Below, one piece after another: positions 6,437 through 13,051 of a stretch of DNA of 13,939 nt. The DNA comes from Geobacter sp. GTDB lineage: Bacteria > Desulfobacterota > Desulfuromonadia > Geobacterales > Geobacteraceae. The notes beneath the pieces are model-generated. The model was not told the DNA's origin and searched no databases. It saw nothing but the letters and a program-made list of their open reading frames with translations. The stretch covers positions 17,455 to 31,393 of the forward strand of contig DNRQ01000164.1 of NCBI GenBank assembly GCA_003499925.1. The letters are read 5' to 3'. Made by a program: the position numbers and the translations under genes. Every line of letters begins with the position of its first letter. The first letter of the stretch is position 1.

Positions 6437-7504
6437 ATGAGACAGCGCCTGCTCTGGAAATTGCTGATCGGCCACATCGTCCCGGTCTTCGCGGTGATCG
6501 CGCTCCTGGTATGGCAGGCCATCGACCGGCGGGCCGCCGACTACTACGCGCTGCTCGTGGAGCGCTACCACGTGGCCCCTGCCGAGTCGCACCGCCTGTT
6601 CCTGGAAGCGGTCCACCGCGACCTGATCTGGGGCACCCTGGCCGCACTGGCGCTGACGCTGCTTCTGAGCTACCTCTTGACCCGCTGGGTGTTGCGCCCG
6701 CTGCTGCAGATAACGGCCATCACCAGGCAGGTCGCCGACGGCAACTATTCCGAGCGGGTCAAGGTGGCGTCGCGCTACGAGGGGGGGCAGCTTGCCGATG
6801 CCTTCAACCACATGGCGGAGAACCTGGAGAAGATCGAGGGGCTGCGCAAGAACATGGTGGCCGACATCGCCCACGAGCTGCGCACGCCGCTCACCAACCT
6901 GCGCGGCTACCTGGAGGGGCTAAGCGACAGCGTCATCATGCCGAGCCGGGAGACCTTCCAGATGCTGGAGCAGGAGGTGCTTCGGCTGGTCCATCTGGTC
7001 GAGGACCTGCAGCAACTGGCCCGGGCCGACGCCGCCAAGTCCTTCCTGGACCGCCAGGAGATCTCCCTTCACGAACTGCTGGGGCAGATCATGGAGCTGT
7101 ACCGGCCGAACTTCCAGGAGAAGGAGATCGGGATAGCGTGGCGGCTTCAGAGCGGCACCGAAATGGTGACCGCAGACCGTGACAAGCTGCTGCAGGCGAT
7201 CCGCAACCTGGCCGACAACGCCTGGAAATACACCCCGTCCGGGGGAAGCGTGGAGATCTCCACCGAGCGCAGCGCGGAGGGTATCCGGACCGTCTTCGCC
7301 AACAGCGGCGCCGTGATCGCCGAAAAGGACATCCCGTTCCTGTTCGAGAGGTTCTTCCGGGCCGACCGTTCGCGCTCGCGCGACGCGGGGGGCGCCGGAA
7401 TTGGACTGGCGATCGTCAAGGAACTGATCGAGGCCCACGGCGGCACGGTCGGTGCCGAGAGCGACCAGAGCGGGACCCGCGTATGGTTCATCCTGCCGAG
7501 CTGA
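6437..7504 (+). CDS. Membrane sensor histidine kinase
   Basis: The 355-aa product has transmembrane helices at about 10-28 and 63-82 enclosing a short periplasmic loop of some 35 residues. Then come HAMP (83-135), HisKA with phospho-acceptor H146 (DIAHELRTPLTNLRGYLEG) and HATPase_c. The ATPase part has the N box NLADNAWKYT (257-266), the F box PFLFERFFRAD and the G2 box GGAGIGLAI. In the G1 box the usual DxGxGI reads NSGAVI (289-294), a substitution seen in some metal-sensing kinases such as the CusS type. GGGGAGAGG precedes the ATG. It partners the regulator 8 bp upstream. The small loop leaves little room for a ligand domain, so it may sense a membrane signal or a partner protein. The stop codon lies in a 33-bp tandem duplication. 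Confidence 0.95.
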   Translation: MRQRLLWKLLIGHIVPVFAVIALLVWQAIDRRAADYYALLVERYHVAPAESHRLFLEAVHRDLIWGTLAALALTLLLSYLLTRWVLRPLLQITAITRQVADGNYSERVKVASRYEGGQLADAFNHMAENLEKIEGLRKNMVADIAHELRTPLTNLRGYLEGLSDSVIMPSRETFQMLEQEVLRLVHLVEDLQQLARADAAKSFLDRQEISLHELLGQIMELYRPNFQEKEIGIAWRLQSGTEMVTADRDKLLQAIRNLADNAWKYTPSGGSVEISTERSAEGIRTVFANSGAVIAEKDIPFLFERFFRADRSRSRDAGGAGIGLAIVKELIEAHGGTVGAESDQSGTRVWFILPS

Positions 7505-7543
7505 CCCGATGGCGTATGGTTCATCCTGCCGAGCTGACCCGAT
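7479..7543. repeat. 33-bp tandem duplication across the kinase stop codon
   Basis: Bases 7479-7510 and 7512-7543 are identical over 32 bp, with a period of 33 bp. Each copy encodes the kinase C-terminus (VWFILPS) and its TGA. Only the first stop is used; the second copy is untranslated. The perfect identity indicates a recent duplication. Confidence 0.95.
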
Positions 7544-7554
7544 CTTCATGAAAT

Positions 7555-7587
7555 CTTTACATTACTATTATCGTCACTTTACCTTAA
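7555..7587 (+). promoter_or_regulatory. Candidate response-regulator binding repeats
   Basis: CTTTACATTA (7555-7564) and CTTTACCTTA (7577-7586) are direct repeats spaced 22 bp, two DNA turns, in an AT-rich island. OmpR/PhoB-type regulators bind direct repeats in helical phase (for example 11-bp units at PhoB sites). They lie between the two-component genes and the second radical SAM gene, within its likely promoter region. A GATACT hexamer at 7591-7596 could be a -10 box. Confidence 0.35.
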
Positions 7588-7610
7588 GTTGATACTGTAA
7601 GGCGTCGATA

Positions 7611-7695
7611 AGTCCCTGGCGTGGCCGGCACGAGCCGGCCGGGCAGATTGGGCCGGAGAGTCGCCGATCGACCGGAGCCGATGAAGCTAGGGACT
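7611..7695 (+). ncRNA. Candidate structured 5' leader of second radical SAM gene
   Basis: AGTCCCT (7611-7617) pairs with AGGGACT (7689-7695), closing two internal stems: GGCCGGC/GCCGGCC (7623-7629 with 7634-7640, 4-nt loop) and GGCCGG/CCGGagCC (7651-7656 with 7672-7679). This resembles a three-way junction. It matches no riboswitch class I could recall, and no cobalamin-riboswitch box is evident. The structure may be regulatory or may be a mobile palindrome, since a GC-rich repeat follows directly. Confidence 0.35.
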
Positions 7696-7730
7696 CCTTT
7701 CCCCCTTGACAAGGGGAGGGGAGGGCGGAT
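7696..7730. repeat. Short GC-rich palindromic repeat
   Basis: CCCCTT (7702-7707) and AAGGGG (7711-7716) form a small hairpin followed by G-runs, like the hairpin modules at 169-207 and 720-751. It lies in the leader of the downstream gene, about 100 bp before its start. Confidence 0.4.
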
Positions 7731-7811
7731 ACATTGCTCTAAGTGTCGGATTGCAAAGAAGAGTCTGTCGTTAGCTGCAGCACACGCCAATTTTTAGAGG
7801 GAGAAAACCGG

Positions 7812-9278
7812 ATGAGCAAGATTCTTTTCGTAACAGCTCCATATCACTGCTGGGGGGTACAGGTGGTAGGCACCTGGCCGCCTCTTCACCTGGCATACCT
7901 TGCCGGAGCCGCAACTGAGACGGGGCACGAGGCGAAGATATTCGATGCCATGAACAAGAAGCTCTCGTTCGTTGAGATCAGGCAGGAGATTGAAAGCTAC
8001 CAGCCCGACATCGTGATGACCCTGGACTACCTGCCGGTCACCGGTGCCATCAGTACCGCCACGGTTCCCGACGCTCTGAAGATCATGAACATCGCCAAGG
8101 AGATCAATCCGGCCATCGTGACCCTTCTGGGCGGACCCCATCCCTCCTTCATGTTCGAGGAGATCCTGGAGGACGAGACCAACCTGGTCGACTACATCCT
8201 GAAGGGAGAGCCCGAGCAGACCCTGAAGCAGCTTCTGGCAGCCATTCCGGAAGGGACCGCCAAAAGCGTCAAGGGTATCGCCTACCGGGAAGACGGGAAG
8301 GTACTTACCAACGGCAATCAGCCGCACATCGTCGACCTGGACTCCTTGCGTCCGGCGTGGCACCTGCTTGACTGGGACGACTACCAGTACCTGGTCGAGC
8401 CCTTCGGCAGGATGGCCTCCATCCTGACCTCCAGGGGGTGCGACATGGACTGCGCCTTCTGCAGCCAGCGCATGTTCTGGCGCGAGGACTGGCGCTGCCG
8501 CAAGCCGGAGAACGTGATCGAGGAGATGGTCCACCTGATCGACACCTACAACATCAAGTTCTTCACCCTGATCGATCCGTATCCCACCAAGCACCGCGAC
8601 CGCTGGGAACTGTACCTCGATCTGCTGATCGAGAAGCAACTCGGCGTGCACCTCTTGATCGAGACCCGCGTGGAAGACATCATCAGGGACGCCGACATCC
8701 TGCACAAGTACCGCGATGCCGGCATCATCCACGTCTACCTGGGCGCCGAGAGCGCCGAGAAGGACGTCTTGAACAGTCTCTCCAAGGGGACCAGCTTCGA
8801 GCAGAACAAGCAGGCGCTCGATCTTTTGCGCGAGGCCCAGATCATCACCGAGGCCTCCTTCATGATCGGCTTTCCGACCGAGACCTGGGATTCCATCGAG
8901 AACACCATCGAGTCCGCCAAGTATCTCAACCCGGACATCGCCGTGTTCCCGGTGGTGACCCCGTTCCCCTTCACCCCGATCTACAAGGATATGAAGGACC
9001 GGATCAGGGTCTGGGACTACTCCAAGTACAACCTGGTGACCCCGATCGTCGAGCCCTACAACATGACCATGGACGAGATCGTGCAGGCCTTGGGCAAGTG
9101 CTACATGTCCTTTTACAGCAACAAGATGCAGGAGATCGTGGACCTGGAGGACGGCTTCAAACGCAGGTACATGCTGAGCGCTTTCGTGCTGATGATGAGG
9201 GACCACGGTTCCAACTTCGACTTCGGCGGCGACGTGGACGTCGAGCAGATGAAGGCGAAGATGCACGCGCTGAAGTAG
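7812..9278 (+). CDS. BchE-type B12-binding radical SAM enzyme (copy 2)
   Basis: The 488-aa product is a full-length paralog of the enzyme at 3867-5339. The cobalamin-binding domain (about 1-150) has TLLGGPHPSFM but no DxHxxG (DAMNKK instead). The radical SAM core has C210-x3-C214-x2-C217 in SRGCDMDCAFCSQRMFW, followed by AGIIHVYLGAES, EASFMIGFPTET and TPFPFTPIY...WDYSKYN. The last motifs are closer to BchE proper than those of copy 1 (PFTPIY rather than PYSEMY). I chose the ATG at 7812 because GAGGGAG sits 8 nt upstream and MSKILFVTAPYH aligns with the start of copy 1; an in-frame ATG at 7743 would add 23 uncharacteristic residues. It lacks the long C-terminal tail of photosynthetic BchE. The substrate is unknown. 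It has its own leader, with candidate regulator sites, and a terminator, so it is probably transcribed separately. Confidence 0.85.
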   Translation: MSKILFVTAPYHCWGVQVVGTWPPLHLAYLAGAATETGHEAKIFDAMNKKLSFVEIRQEIESYQPDIVMTLDYLPVTGAISTATVPDALKIMNIAKEINPAIVTLLGGPHPSFMFEEILEDETNLVDYILKGEPEQTLKQLLAAIPEGTAKSVKGIAYREDGKVLTNGNQPHIVDLDSLRPAWHLLDWDDYQYLVEPFGRMASILTSRGCDMDCAFCSQRMFWREDWRCRKPENVIEEMVHLIDTYNIKFFTLIDPYPTKHRDRWELYLDLLIEKQLGVHLLIETRVEDIIRDADILHKYRDAGIIHVYLGAESAEKDVLNSLSKGTSFEQNKQALDLLREAQIITEASFMIGFPTETWDSIENTIESAKYLNPDIAVFPVVTPFPFTPIYKDMKDRIRVWDYSKYNLVTPIVEPYNMTMDEIVQALGKCYMSFYSNKMQEIVDLEDGFKRRYMLSAFVLMMRDHGSNFDFGGDVDVEQMKAKMHALK

Positions 9279-9316
9279 GGATGCGCTGAAGCGAAAAGAA
9301 GGGATGGACAAGAAGC

Positions 9317-9349
9317 AGCCGGGGGGATAAACCGCCCGGCTCTTTTTTT
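9317..9349 (+). terminator. Rho-independent terminator
   Basis: AGCCGGGGGG (9317-9326) pairs with CCGCCCGGCT (9332-9341) with one mismatch, followed by a run of seven T's ending at 9349. It ends the second radical SAM transcript just before the convergent minus-strand gene. Confidence 0.85.
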
Positions 9350-9351
9350 AT

Positions 9352-9744
9352 CTACTGCGCGCCATGCCTTTGTGCCGCATGTATCCCCGCCACCATCCCC
9401 GAGATGAAGGCGATCACCCAGCCGGTGTAGATGGTGAGGCTGACCCGGTGGAACAGGCGGTTCACCGCCTCGGCCCGGCGTATCAGGGAAGCGGAGAGGG
9501 CCAGCATGAAGTGGAAGGCCATGCCGTAGAGCGAGCCCAGGCCCGTGAGGGTGTGCATTTCGGGGACGTAGCCAGTGGCGAGGCCGTAGAGGAACATGAG
9601 GTGAGTGCCGAGGTAGTCGCAAATCAGGCCCGCTCCGAAGATGAGCAGGTGCTTGCGGAGCAGCCCTTGTTTGCGCGCGCTGAACACCGCCCAGGTGTAG
9701 AAGATCAGGGCGAGGTTCATGAATATCACAGCTTGGAACAGCAT
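9352..9744 (-). CDS. Four-helix membrane protein, HsmA-like
   Basis: The 130-aa product is mostly hydrophobic, with predicted transmembrane helices at about 3-21, 33-53, 66-87 and 102-122 and short basic loops (ARKQGLLRKH). The opening MLFQAVIFMNLALIFYTWAV and the pattern GLICDYLGTHLM resemble the HsmA/TIGR03987 family of small membrane proteins, whose function is not well established; I assign this from memory of the pattern. GGAGAAGG lies 6 nt before the ATG. The stop falls 3 bp past the T-run of the opposing terminator, and the two genes are convergent. Nothing in the sequence suggests a substrate. Confidence 0.75.
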   Translation of the reverse strand: MLFQAVIFMNLALIFYTWAVFSARKQGLLRKHLLIFGAGLICDYLGTHLMFLYGLATGYVPEMHTLTGLGSLYGMAFHFMLALSASLIRRAEAVNRLFHRVSLTIYTGWVIAFISGMVAGIHAAQRHGAQ

Positions 9745-9877
9745 TTAGAACCTTCTCCAATATACTCAAGTAGGACGACGCACCACCCCTTGATGGCATT
9801 GGCAGGGGAAGGGCGAGGGATTATAGCACGAGAAAAGAGAGCCACTGTATGATAAAATCACCAATGCCGCAAACAAA

Positions 9878-9954
9878 GCGCCCGTAGCTCAGCTGGATAG
9901 AGTACCTGGCTTCGAACCAGGGTGTCGGGAGTTCGAATCTCTCCGGGCGCGCCA
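9878..9954 (+). tRNA. tRNA-Arg (anticodon TCG)
   Basis: The cloverleaf is complete. The acceptor stem is GCGCCCG (9878-9884) with CGGGCGC (9944-9950), with discriminator G and encoded CCA (9952-9954). The anticodon stem CCTGG/CCAGG encloses loop CTTCGAA, giving anticodon TCG, which reads CGA arginine codons. The T arm is GGGAG-TTCGAAT-CTCTC with one G-U pair. A TATGAT hexamer at 9848-9853 could be its -10 box, though no -35 is clear. Confidence 0.95.
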
Positions 9955-9962
9955 ATAATAAC

Positions 9963-9994
9963 AAATGGTTACAGTGCTTAAGTTGTAACCATTT
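9963..9994 (+). terminator. Inverted repeat after tRNA, likely terminator
   Basis: AAATGGTTACA (9963-9973) and TGTAACCATTT (9984-9994) form a perfect 11-bp stem with a 10-nt loop, ending in a short T-run. It starts 8 bp past the tRNA CCA, where a tRNA terminator is expected. Confidence 0.65.
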
Positions 9995-9998
9995 TGCG

Positions 9999-10022
9999 TG
10001 GTGTGGTCTCTGGTGTGGTCTC
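9999..10022. repeat. 12-bp direct tandem repeat downstream of tRNA
   Basis: 'tggtgtggtctc' occurs twice in succession (9999-10010 and 10011-10022), between the tRNA terminator and the toxin-antitoxin genes. Its role is unknown. Confidence 0.7.
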
Positions 10023-10045
10023 TGGCTGCTCGGGCTTCTGTTTTC

Positions 10046-10372
10046 TCATCCAGCTTTGGCGGTCTTGGTCGGTACCAGGTGGACTTCGAGCGTGCAGCCT
10101 ACCGCATGGGCGTATTTTTTCAGGGTGGCTAGCGTCGGTGAATGCCTCTGGTCTGAAAGAGCTGTTTCCAGGCGTGTCACCGCTGGCGGTTTCGTCCCCA
10201 TCTTCTCTGCCACCTCTGCCTGAGTCAGGCCGGCCGTTTGCCGGGCGAGCAGGAGTTCACGCAGCAGGGTGAATTCCATCTCCAAGTCATCATAGGCCGC
10301 CTTGAATTCCGGCTCCTGCTTCCATTCCTCTACCATCTGGCTGTGAGTTTGCGTGGGTGCTTTCCTGCTCAT
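10046..10372 (-). CDS. XRE-family HTH antitoxin (HigA-like)
   Basis: The 108-aa product has an N-terminal helical segment (MVEEWKQEPEFKAAYDDLE, 13-31) typical of antitoxins paired with Gp49-type toxins. A Cro/C1 helix-turn-helix follows (about 37-92, with AGLTQAEVAEKMGTKPPAVT and the LATLKKYAHAVG helix), then a short C-terminal beta tail. It would bind and neutralise the RelE/HigB-like toxin encoded just upstream, and repress the operon through the HTH. Its ATG overlaps the toxin stop by 4 bp (ATGA), the usual toxin-first arrangement. AAGGAG lies about 11 nt before the start. Since the toxin gene seems broken, it may persist as an orphan antitoxin or repressor. Confidence 0.88.
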   Translation of the reverse strand: MSRKAPTQTHSQMVEEWKQEPEFKAAYDDLEMEFTLLRELLLARQTAGLTQAEVAEKMGTKPPAVTRLETALSDQRHSPTLATLKKYAHAVGCTLEVHLVPTKTAKAG

Positions 10373-10696
10373 GGTCCTGATATCTCCTTTTGCCGGCGTC
10401 GGGCGAGGTCAAGCTCCCGCTTAGGCGTTTCCTGCGTTTTCTTGACGAACGAGTGGAGCACGACAATTTTCTTGCCCACCTTCATGCAGTAGAAGACTCG
10501 CGCAATTCCTTCCCGTCCTCTTGGTCGAAGCTCAAACAACCCTCCTCCCATTGCACGTGAATGGGGCATGCGGAGATCGAGGCCGAACTCTGCGAGCAGG
10601 TCGGTCAACCGAGCATAGGACGCTCGGATGTCAGCCGGCAAGGAATTGATTTCGAGGCGAACCTCTTCACTATAGATAGTCGATAGTCCACCGCAT
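10369..10696 (-). pseudogene. RelE/HigB-family (Gp49-like) toxin gene, frameshifted near start
   Basis: From 10641 down, the frame encodes the body of a Gp49/HigB-type mRNA-interferase toxin (GGGLFELRPRGREGIARVFY, IVVLHSFVKKTQETP, then a basic C-terminal helix). The frame has no ATG; only a TTG at 10641 is available. Upstream, an ATG at 10696 with GAGG before it opens MRWTIDY, the usual first strand of these toxins. That frame hits a stop in CTATAGTGA. Dropping the single base at 10675 joins the parts as MRWTIDYYSEEVRLEINSLP, a normal family N-terminus. The gene therefore carries a +1 frameshift around 10675. A shortened product from TTG would lack the first beta strand and helix and is probably inactive. 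A sequencing error or a programmed shift cannot be excluded. The 3' end overlaps the antitoxin start by 4 bp. Confidence 0.7.
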
Positions 10697-10779
10697 GATT
10701 ACCTCATAACATATTTGTTACTTTTTTCAAGTTTTTTCGTTCTGGCGAACCGTTGCCCCGGTGAAGACGGTGCGCCGGG

Positions 10780-11118
10780 TCATACGGCTTTGCCTTTTCT
10801 ACGCGGGGCTCCCCGGAAGATGAAGAGGCGCTCGCGCTCCCCCGGGGGGTAGCACTTGGAGACGTCCTGGAGCAGGAGTTGCAGCGGCCGGCCGTAGGGA
10901 CAGCGGGGGTTGAACTCGTAGACTCGCAGGTTTCCCTGCTGTCCCTCGATGAGGACGCCGTCCTTTTCCAGGACCTCTGCGGCGTTCTGGATCGCGCTGC
11001 GGCTCACCTCGGGGTAAAAGGCGGCTATTTCCGATACGTAGGCTTTGCCCCGGGCGAAAAGGTACATGAGGACGCACTCCTTTGCCTTGGAACCGAGCAG
11101 CCCGGTGAGGTAGTACAT
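10780..11118 (-). CDS. Small winged-helix DNA-binding protein
   Basis: The 112-aa product has an N-terminal winged-helix domain (about 8-70). Helix KAKECVLMYLFARGKAYVSE leads to a recognition region (VSRSAIQNAAEVLEKDGVLI) and a wing ending RVYEFNPR, as in ArsR/MarR-like regulators. The C-terminal third (71-112) has a CPYGRPLQLLLQ helix and a basic tail (RRKGK). I cannot assign it to a named subfamily; it looks like the DNA-binding partner type found near toxin-antitoxin or nucleotidyltransferase genes. GGAGG lies 7 nt before the ATG. It is separated from the toxin-antitoxin pair by about 80 bp and transcribed in the same direction. No effector-binding domain is evident. Confidence 0.75.
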   Translation of the reverse strand: MYYLTGLLGSKAKECVLMYLFARGKAYVSEIAAFYPEVSRSAIQNAAEVLEKDGVLIEGQQGNLRVYEFNPRCPYGRPLQLLLQDVSKCYPPGERERLFIFRGAPRRKGKAV

Positions 11119-11455
11119 GCTGCTTCCTCCGCGCAGGTCGCGGTTGTGGCCGCGACGCTGCTTGAATTGCTAAAATTTAGTATTTAATTACTACATTTTG
11201 GTAACTGTGTAAACCGCTATCTCCGTGTGGGCTAGCTGCTGCGGCTGGTGCTGGCCGGGGGAGGGGGGGATGGGGTGAGCCGCCAGACTGCCGCCCCGGG
11301 GCGGGGAGGCGAGGGAGGGGGTTTCCCTTGGGATACGGTTCCGCTTCCAAGTGGCTGAAACTGTGCCCGATTTGCTTTACTTTTGCCTCATAAAGTGTTA
11401 GATAGAGCTGCGCAATTTTGATTGATGTGTTATGGGCCCGCCTAGAGGTTGAAAC
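11119..11455. other. Gene-free divergent intergenic region with GC-rich block
   Basis: This lies between divergent genes and should hold promoters for both. An AT-rich part (11160-11215) precedes the minus-strand regulator. A GC-rich block (about 11245-11335) contains G-runs (from 11258) and a perfect 14-bp palindrome, CCGCCCCGGGGCGG at 11291-11304, resembling the other palindromic repeats in the window. An AT-rich part (11365-11440) precedes the lipoprotein gene. No clear -35/-10 pair stands out. Confidence 0.5.
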
Positions 11456-11485
11456 TTGCCGGCGGGCTGTTTGTGGAGGGGTGGA

Positions 11486-12964
11486 ATGAGTGGAAGCGCG
11501 ATGAGGATGATAACAGTGCTCCTTCTGGCACTGTTGGGCCTGTCGGGGTGCGGAGGCGGGTCGTCCGCGGACAACAAGGTGATCGCTAAAGCCGGCCTGG
11601 CCCAGGACGTGACCGCTGGCAACGTAGTCACCCTGGATGGCTCTAAAAGTACCGGCCCTTCTCAAGGTTTGCTCGCTTATCAATGGACCCTCGTCTCCAA
11701 ACCGGCTGGCAGCGGCGCCACCATCAGCGACCCCACCACGGTCAACCCCACGCTCCATACCGACCTGCCGGGACAATACGCCGTAAAACTGACGGTCACC
11801 GACCATGAGCTCAACAGTTCAGAGGACACCATAACGGTGACCGCGCTCCCAAGCGGCGTCGTCGCGCCGGTTGCCAGGGCTGGTGTGCCGCAAAACGTGG
11901 TTGTGGGGACTCTCGTGACACTGGACGGCAGCGGCAGCAGTGCCGCCGGGGGCGAGCCCCTGACCTATGACTGGGAGCTTAGCTCCAAGCCCGCCGGCAG
12001 CGGCGCCGCTCTTTCCAGCGCCAGCGTGGCGAAACCGAGCTTCACCGCCGATGTCGCGGGTTCCTACAGCTTCAGCCTGGTGGTGCATGACGGCAGGAGC
12101 AGTAGCTCCGCCGCCACCGTGACGGTGAACGCCTTCTTGCCCCAAGTCGCGCCGATCGCCAACGCGGGTGCCGCACAGAACGTGATCGTCGGCTCCCTGG
12201 TGACGCTCAACGGCAGCGGCAGCACGTCCGCCAACCGGGAACCCCTGACCTATAGCTGGGCTTTTATCTCCAGGCCCGCCGGCAGCAGTGCCGCGCTCTC
12301 CAGCCCAAGCGCGGCAAGACCGACCTTCACCGCCGACGTGACGGGGAGCTACGCACTGCAGTTGCTGGTGCATGACGGGAGCCTGAGCTCCGCCGCGGCC
12401 ACGGTCACCGTCACCGCGGACACCCTGAACGCGATCACTGTCACACCGCCTGAGGCGACCATCGGGGTGGGGGAGACCAAGCGCTTCTATGCCGTGGGGA
12501 GCTTTGAGACGGTCGGCGACAAGGACATTTCGGCGCTCTCAAGCTGGAGCTCGTCCGATACCGCCGTCGCGATCATTGACAACACCGGCCTGGCGGCGGT
12601 AACCGGTCGGGGGACCACGATAATCTCCGCTTCGGCGGCGGGGAAATCGCACTCCGCGACCCTTACCGTCGGGGACGCTACCCTGGTAGGTCTAAGGGTG
12701 GATCGAGGGCCCGCTTTCTCCCTTGCCATCGGGAACTCCTTGCAGTTGACCGCGACCGCGACCTATTCCGACCGGACCAAAAAGGATGTCACCGAGCTGG
12801 CATCCTGGGCCGCCGCTTATGCCTATTTCCGGACCGACTGCATATCCCTGAGTGACCAGCCGGGGACTAAGGGGCTGCTAAGTTCCGTGGGGCGGAGCTG
12901 CTACGAACCGATTTCGGTGACCTACGGCGGGATGAAGAACACGGCAGGCGTATCGATCAGGTGA
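11486..12964 (+). CDS. Lipoprotein with PKD-like and Big_2 domains
   Basis: The 492-aa product starts with a lipoprotein signal peptide; the lipobox LSGC places the lipidated cysteine at residue 22. Three PKD/K319-type beta-sandwich repeats follow (about 33-120, 127-216, 222-311), each with the pattern AxAGxxQxVxxGxxVTLxGSxS...LTYxW and GSYxxxLxVxD. Then come two bacterial Ig-like group 2 domains (315-396; about 399-490), the second divergent and holding Cys452 and Cys472, a possible disulfide. Repeats 2 and 3 are close at the DNA level, suggesting internal duplication. I chose the ATG at 11486 because GGAGG lies 6 nt upstream; ATGs at residues 6 and 8 are alternatives. It is probably anchored in the outer membrane and displays an adhesive or structural rod (inference). 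It stands alone, with no enzyme motif. Confidence 0.85.
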   Translation: MSGSAMRMITVLLLALLGLSGCGGGSSADNKVIAKAGLAQDVTAGNVVTLDGSKSTGPSQGLLAYQWTLVSKPAGSGATISDPTTVNPTLHTDLPGQYAVKLTVTDHELNSSEDTITVTALPSGVVAPVARAGVPQNVVVGTLVTLDGSGSSAAGGEPLTYDWELSSKPAGSGAALSSASVAKPSFTADVAGSYSFSLVVHDGRSSSSAATVTVNAFLPQVAPIANAGAAQNVIVGSLVTLNGSGSTSANREPLTYSWAFISRPAGSSAALSSPSAARPTFTADVTGSYALQLLVHDGSLSSAAATVTVTADTLNAITVTPPEATIGVGETKRFYAVGSFETVGDKDISALSSWSSSDTAVAIIDNTGLAAVTGRGTTIISASAAGKSHSATLTVGDATLVGLRVDRGPAFSLAIGNSLQLTATATYSDRTKKDVTELASWAAAYAYFRTDCISLSDQPGTKGLLSSVGRSCYEPISVTYGGMKNTAGVSIR

Positions 12965-13051
12965 TGAGCCTGAACAGGTAAAAGCCGGTCCGACGCAGTT
13001 TTCGCAAACCATCATGAAAGTACATTTTTACTTGCCAGCCCTGAAGGTCTT

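Noticed and set aside
7794..9311. A 505-codon open frame antisense to the second radical SAM gene
   Set aside because: It mirrors the GC-biased codon use of the sense gene, with low-complexity His/Asp/Val-rich translation, no domain and no ribosome site. The same is true of the 387-codon frame opposite copy 1 (4221-5384).
11177..11806. Minus-strand 209-codon frame overlapping the lipoprotein start
   Set aside because: It overlaps the convincing signal peptide and first PKD repeat on the other strand, and its translation is Pro/His/Arg-rich without structure.
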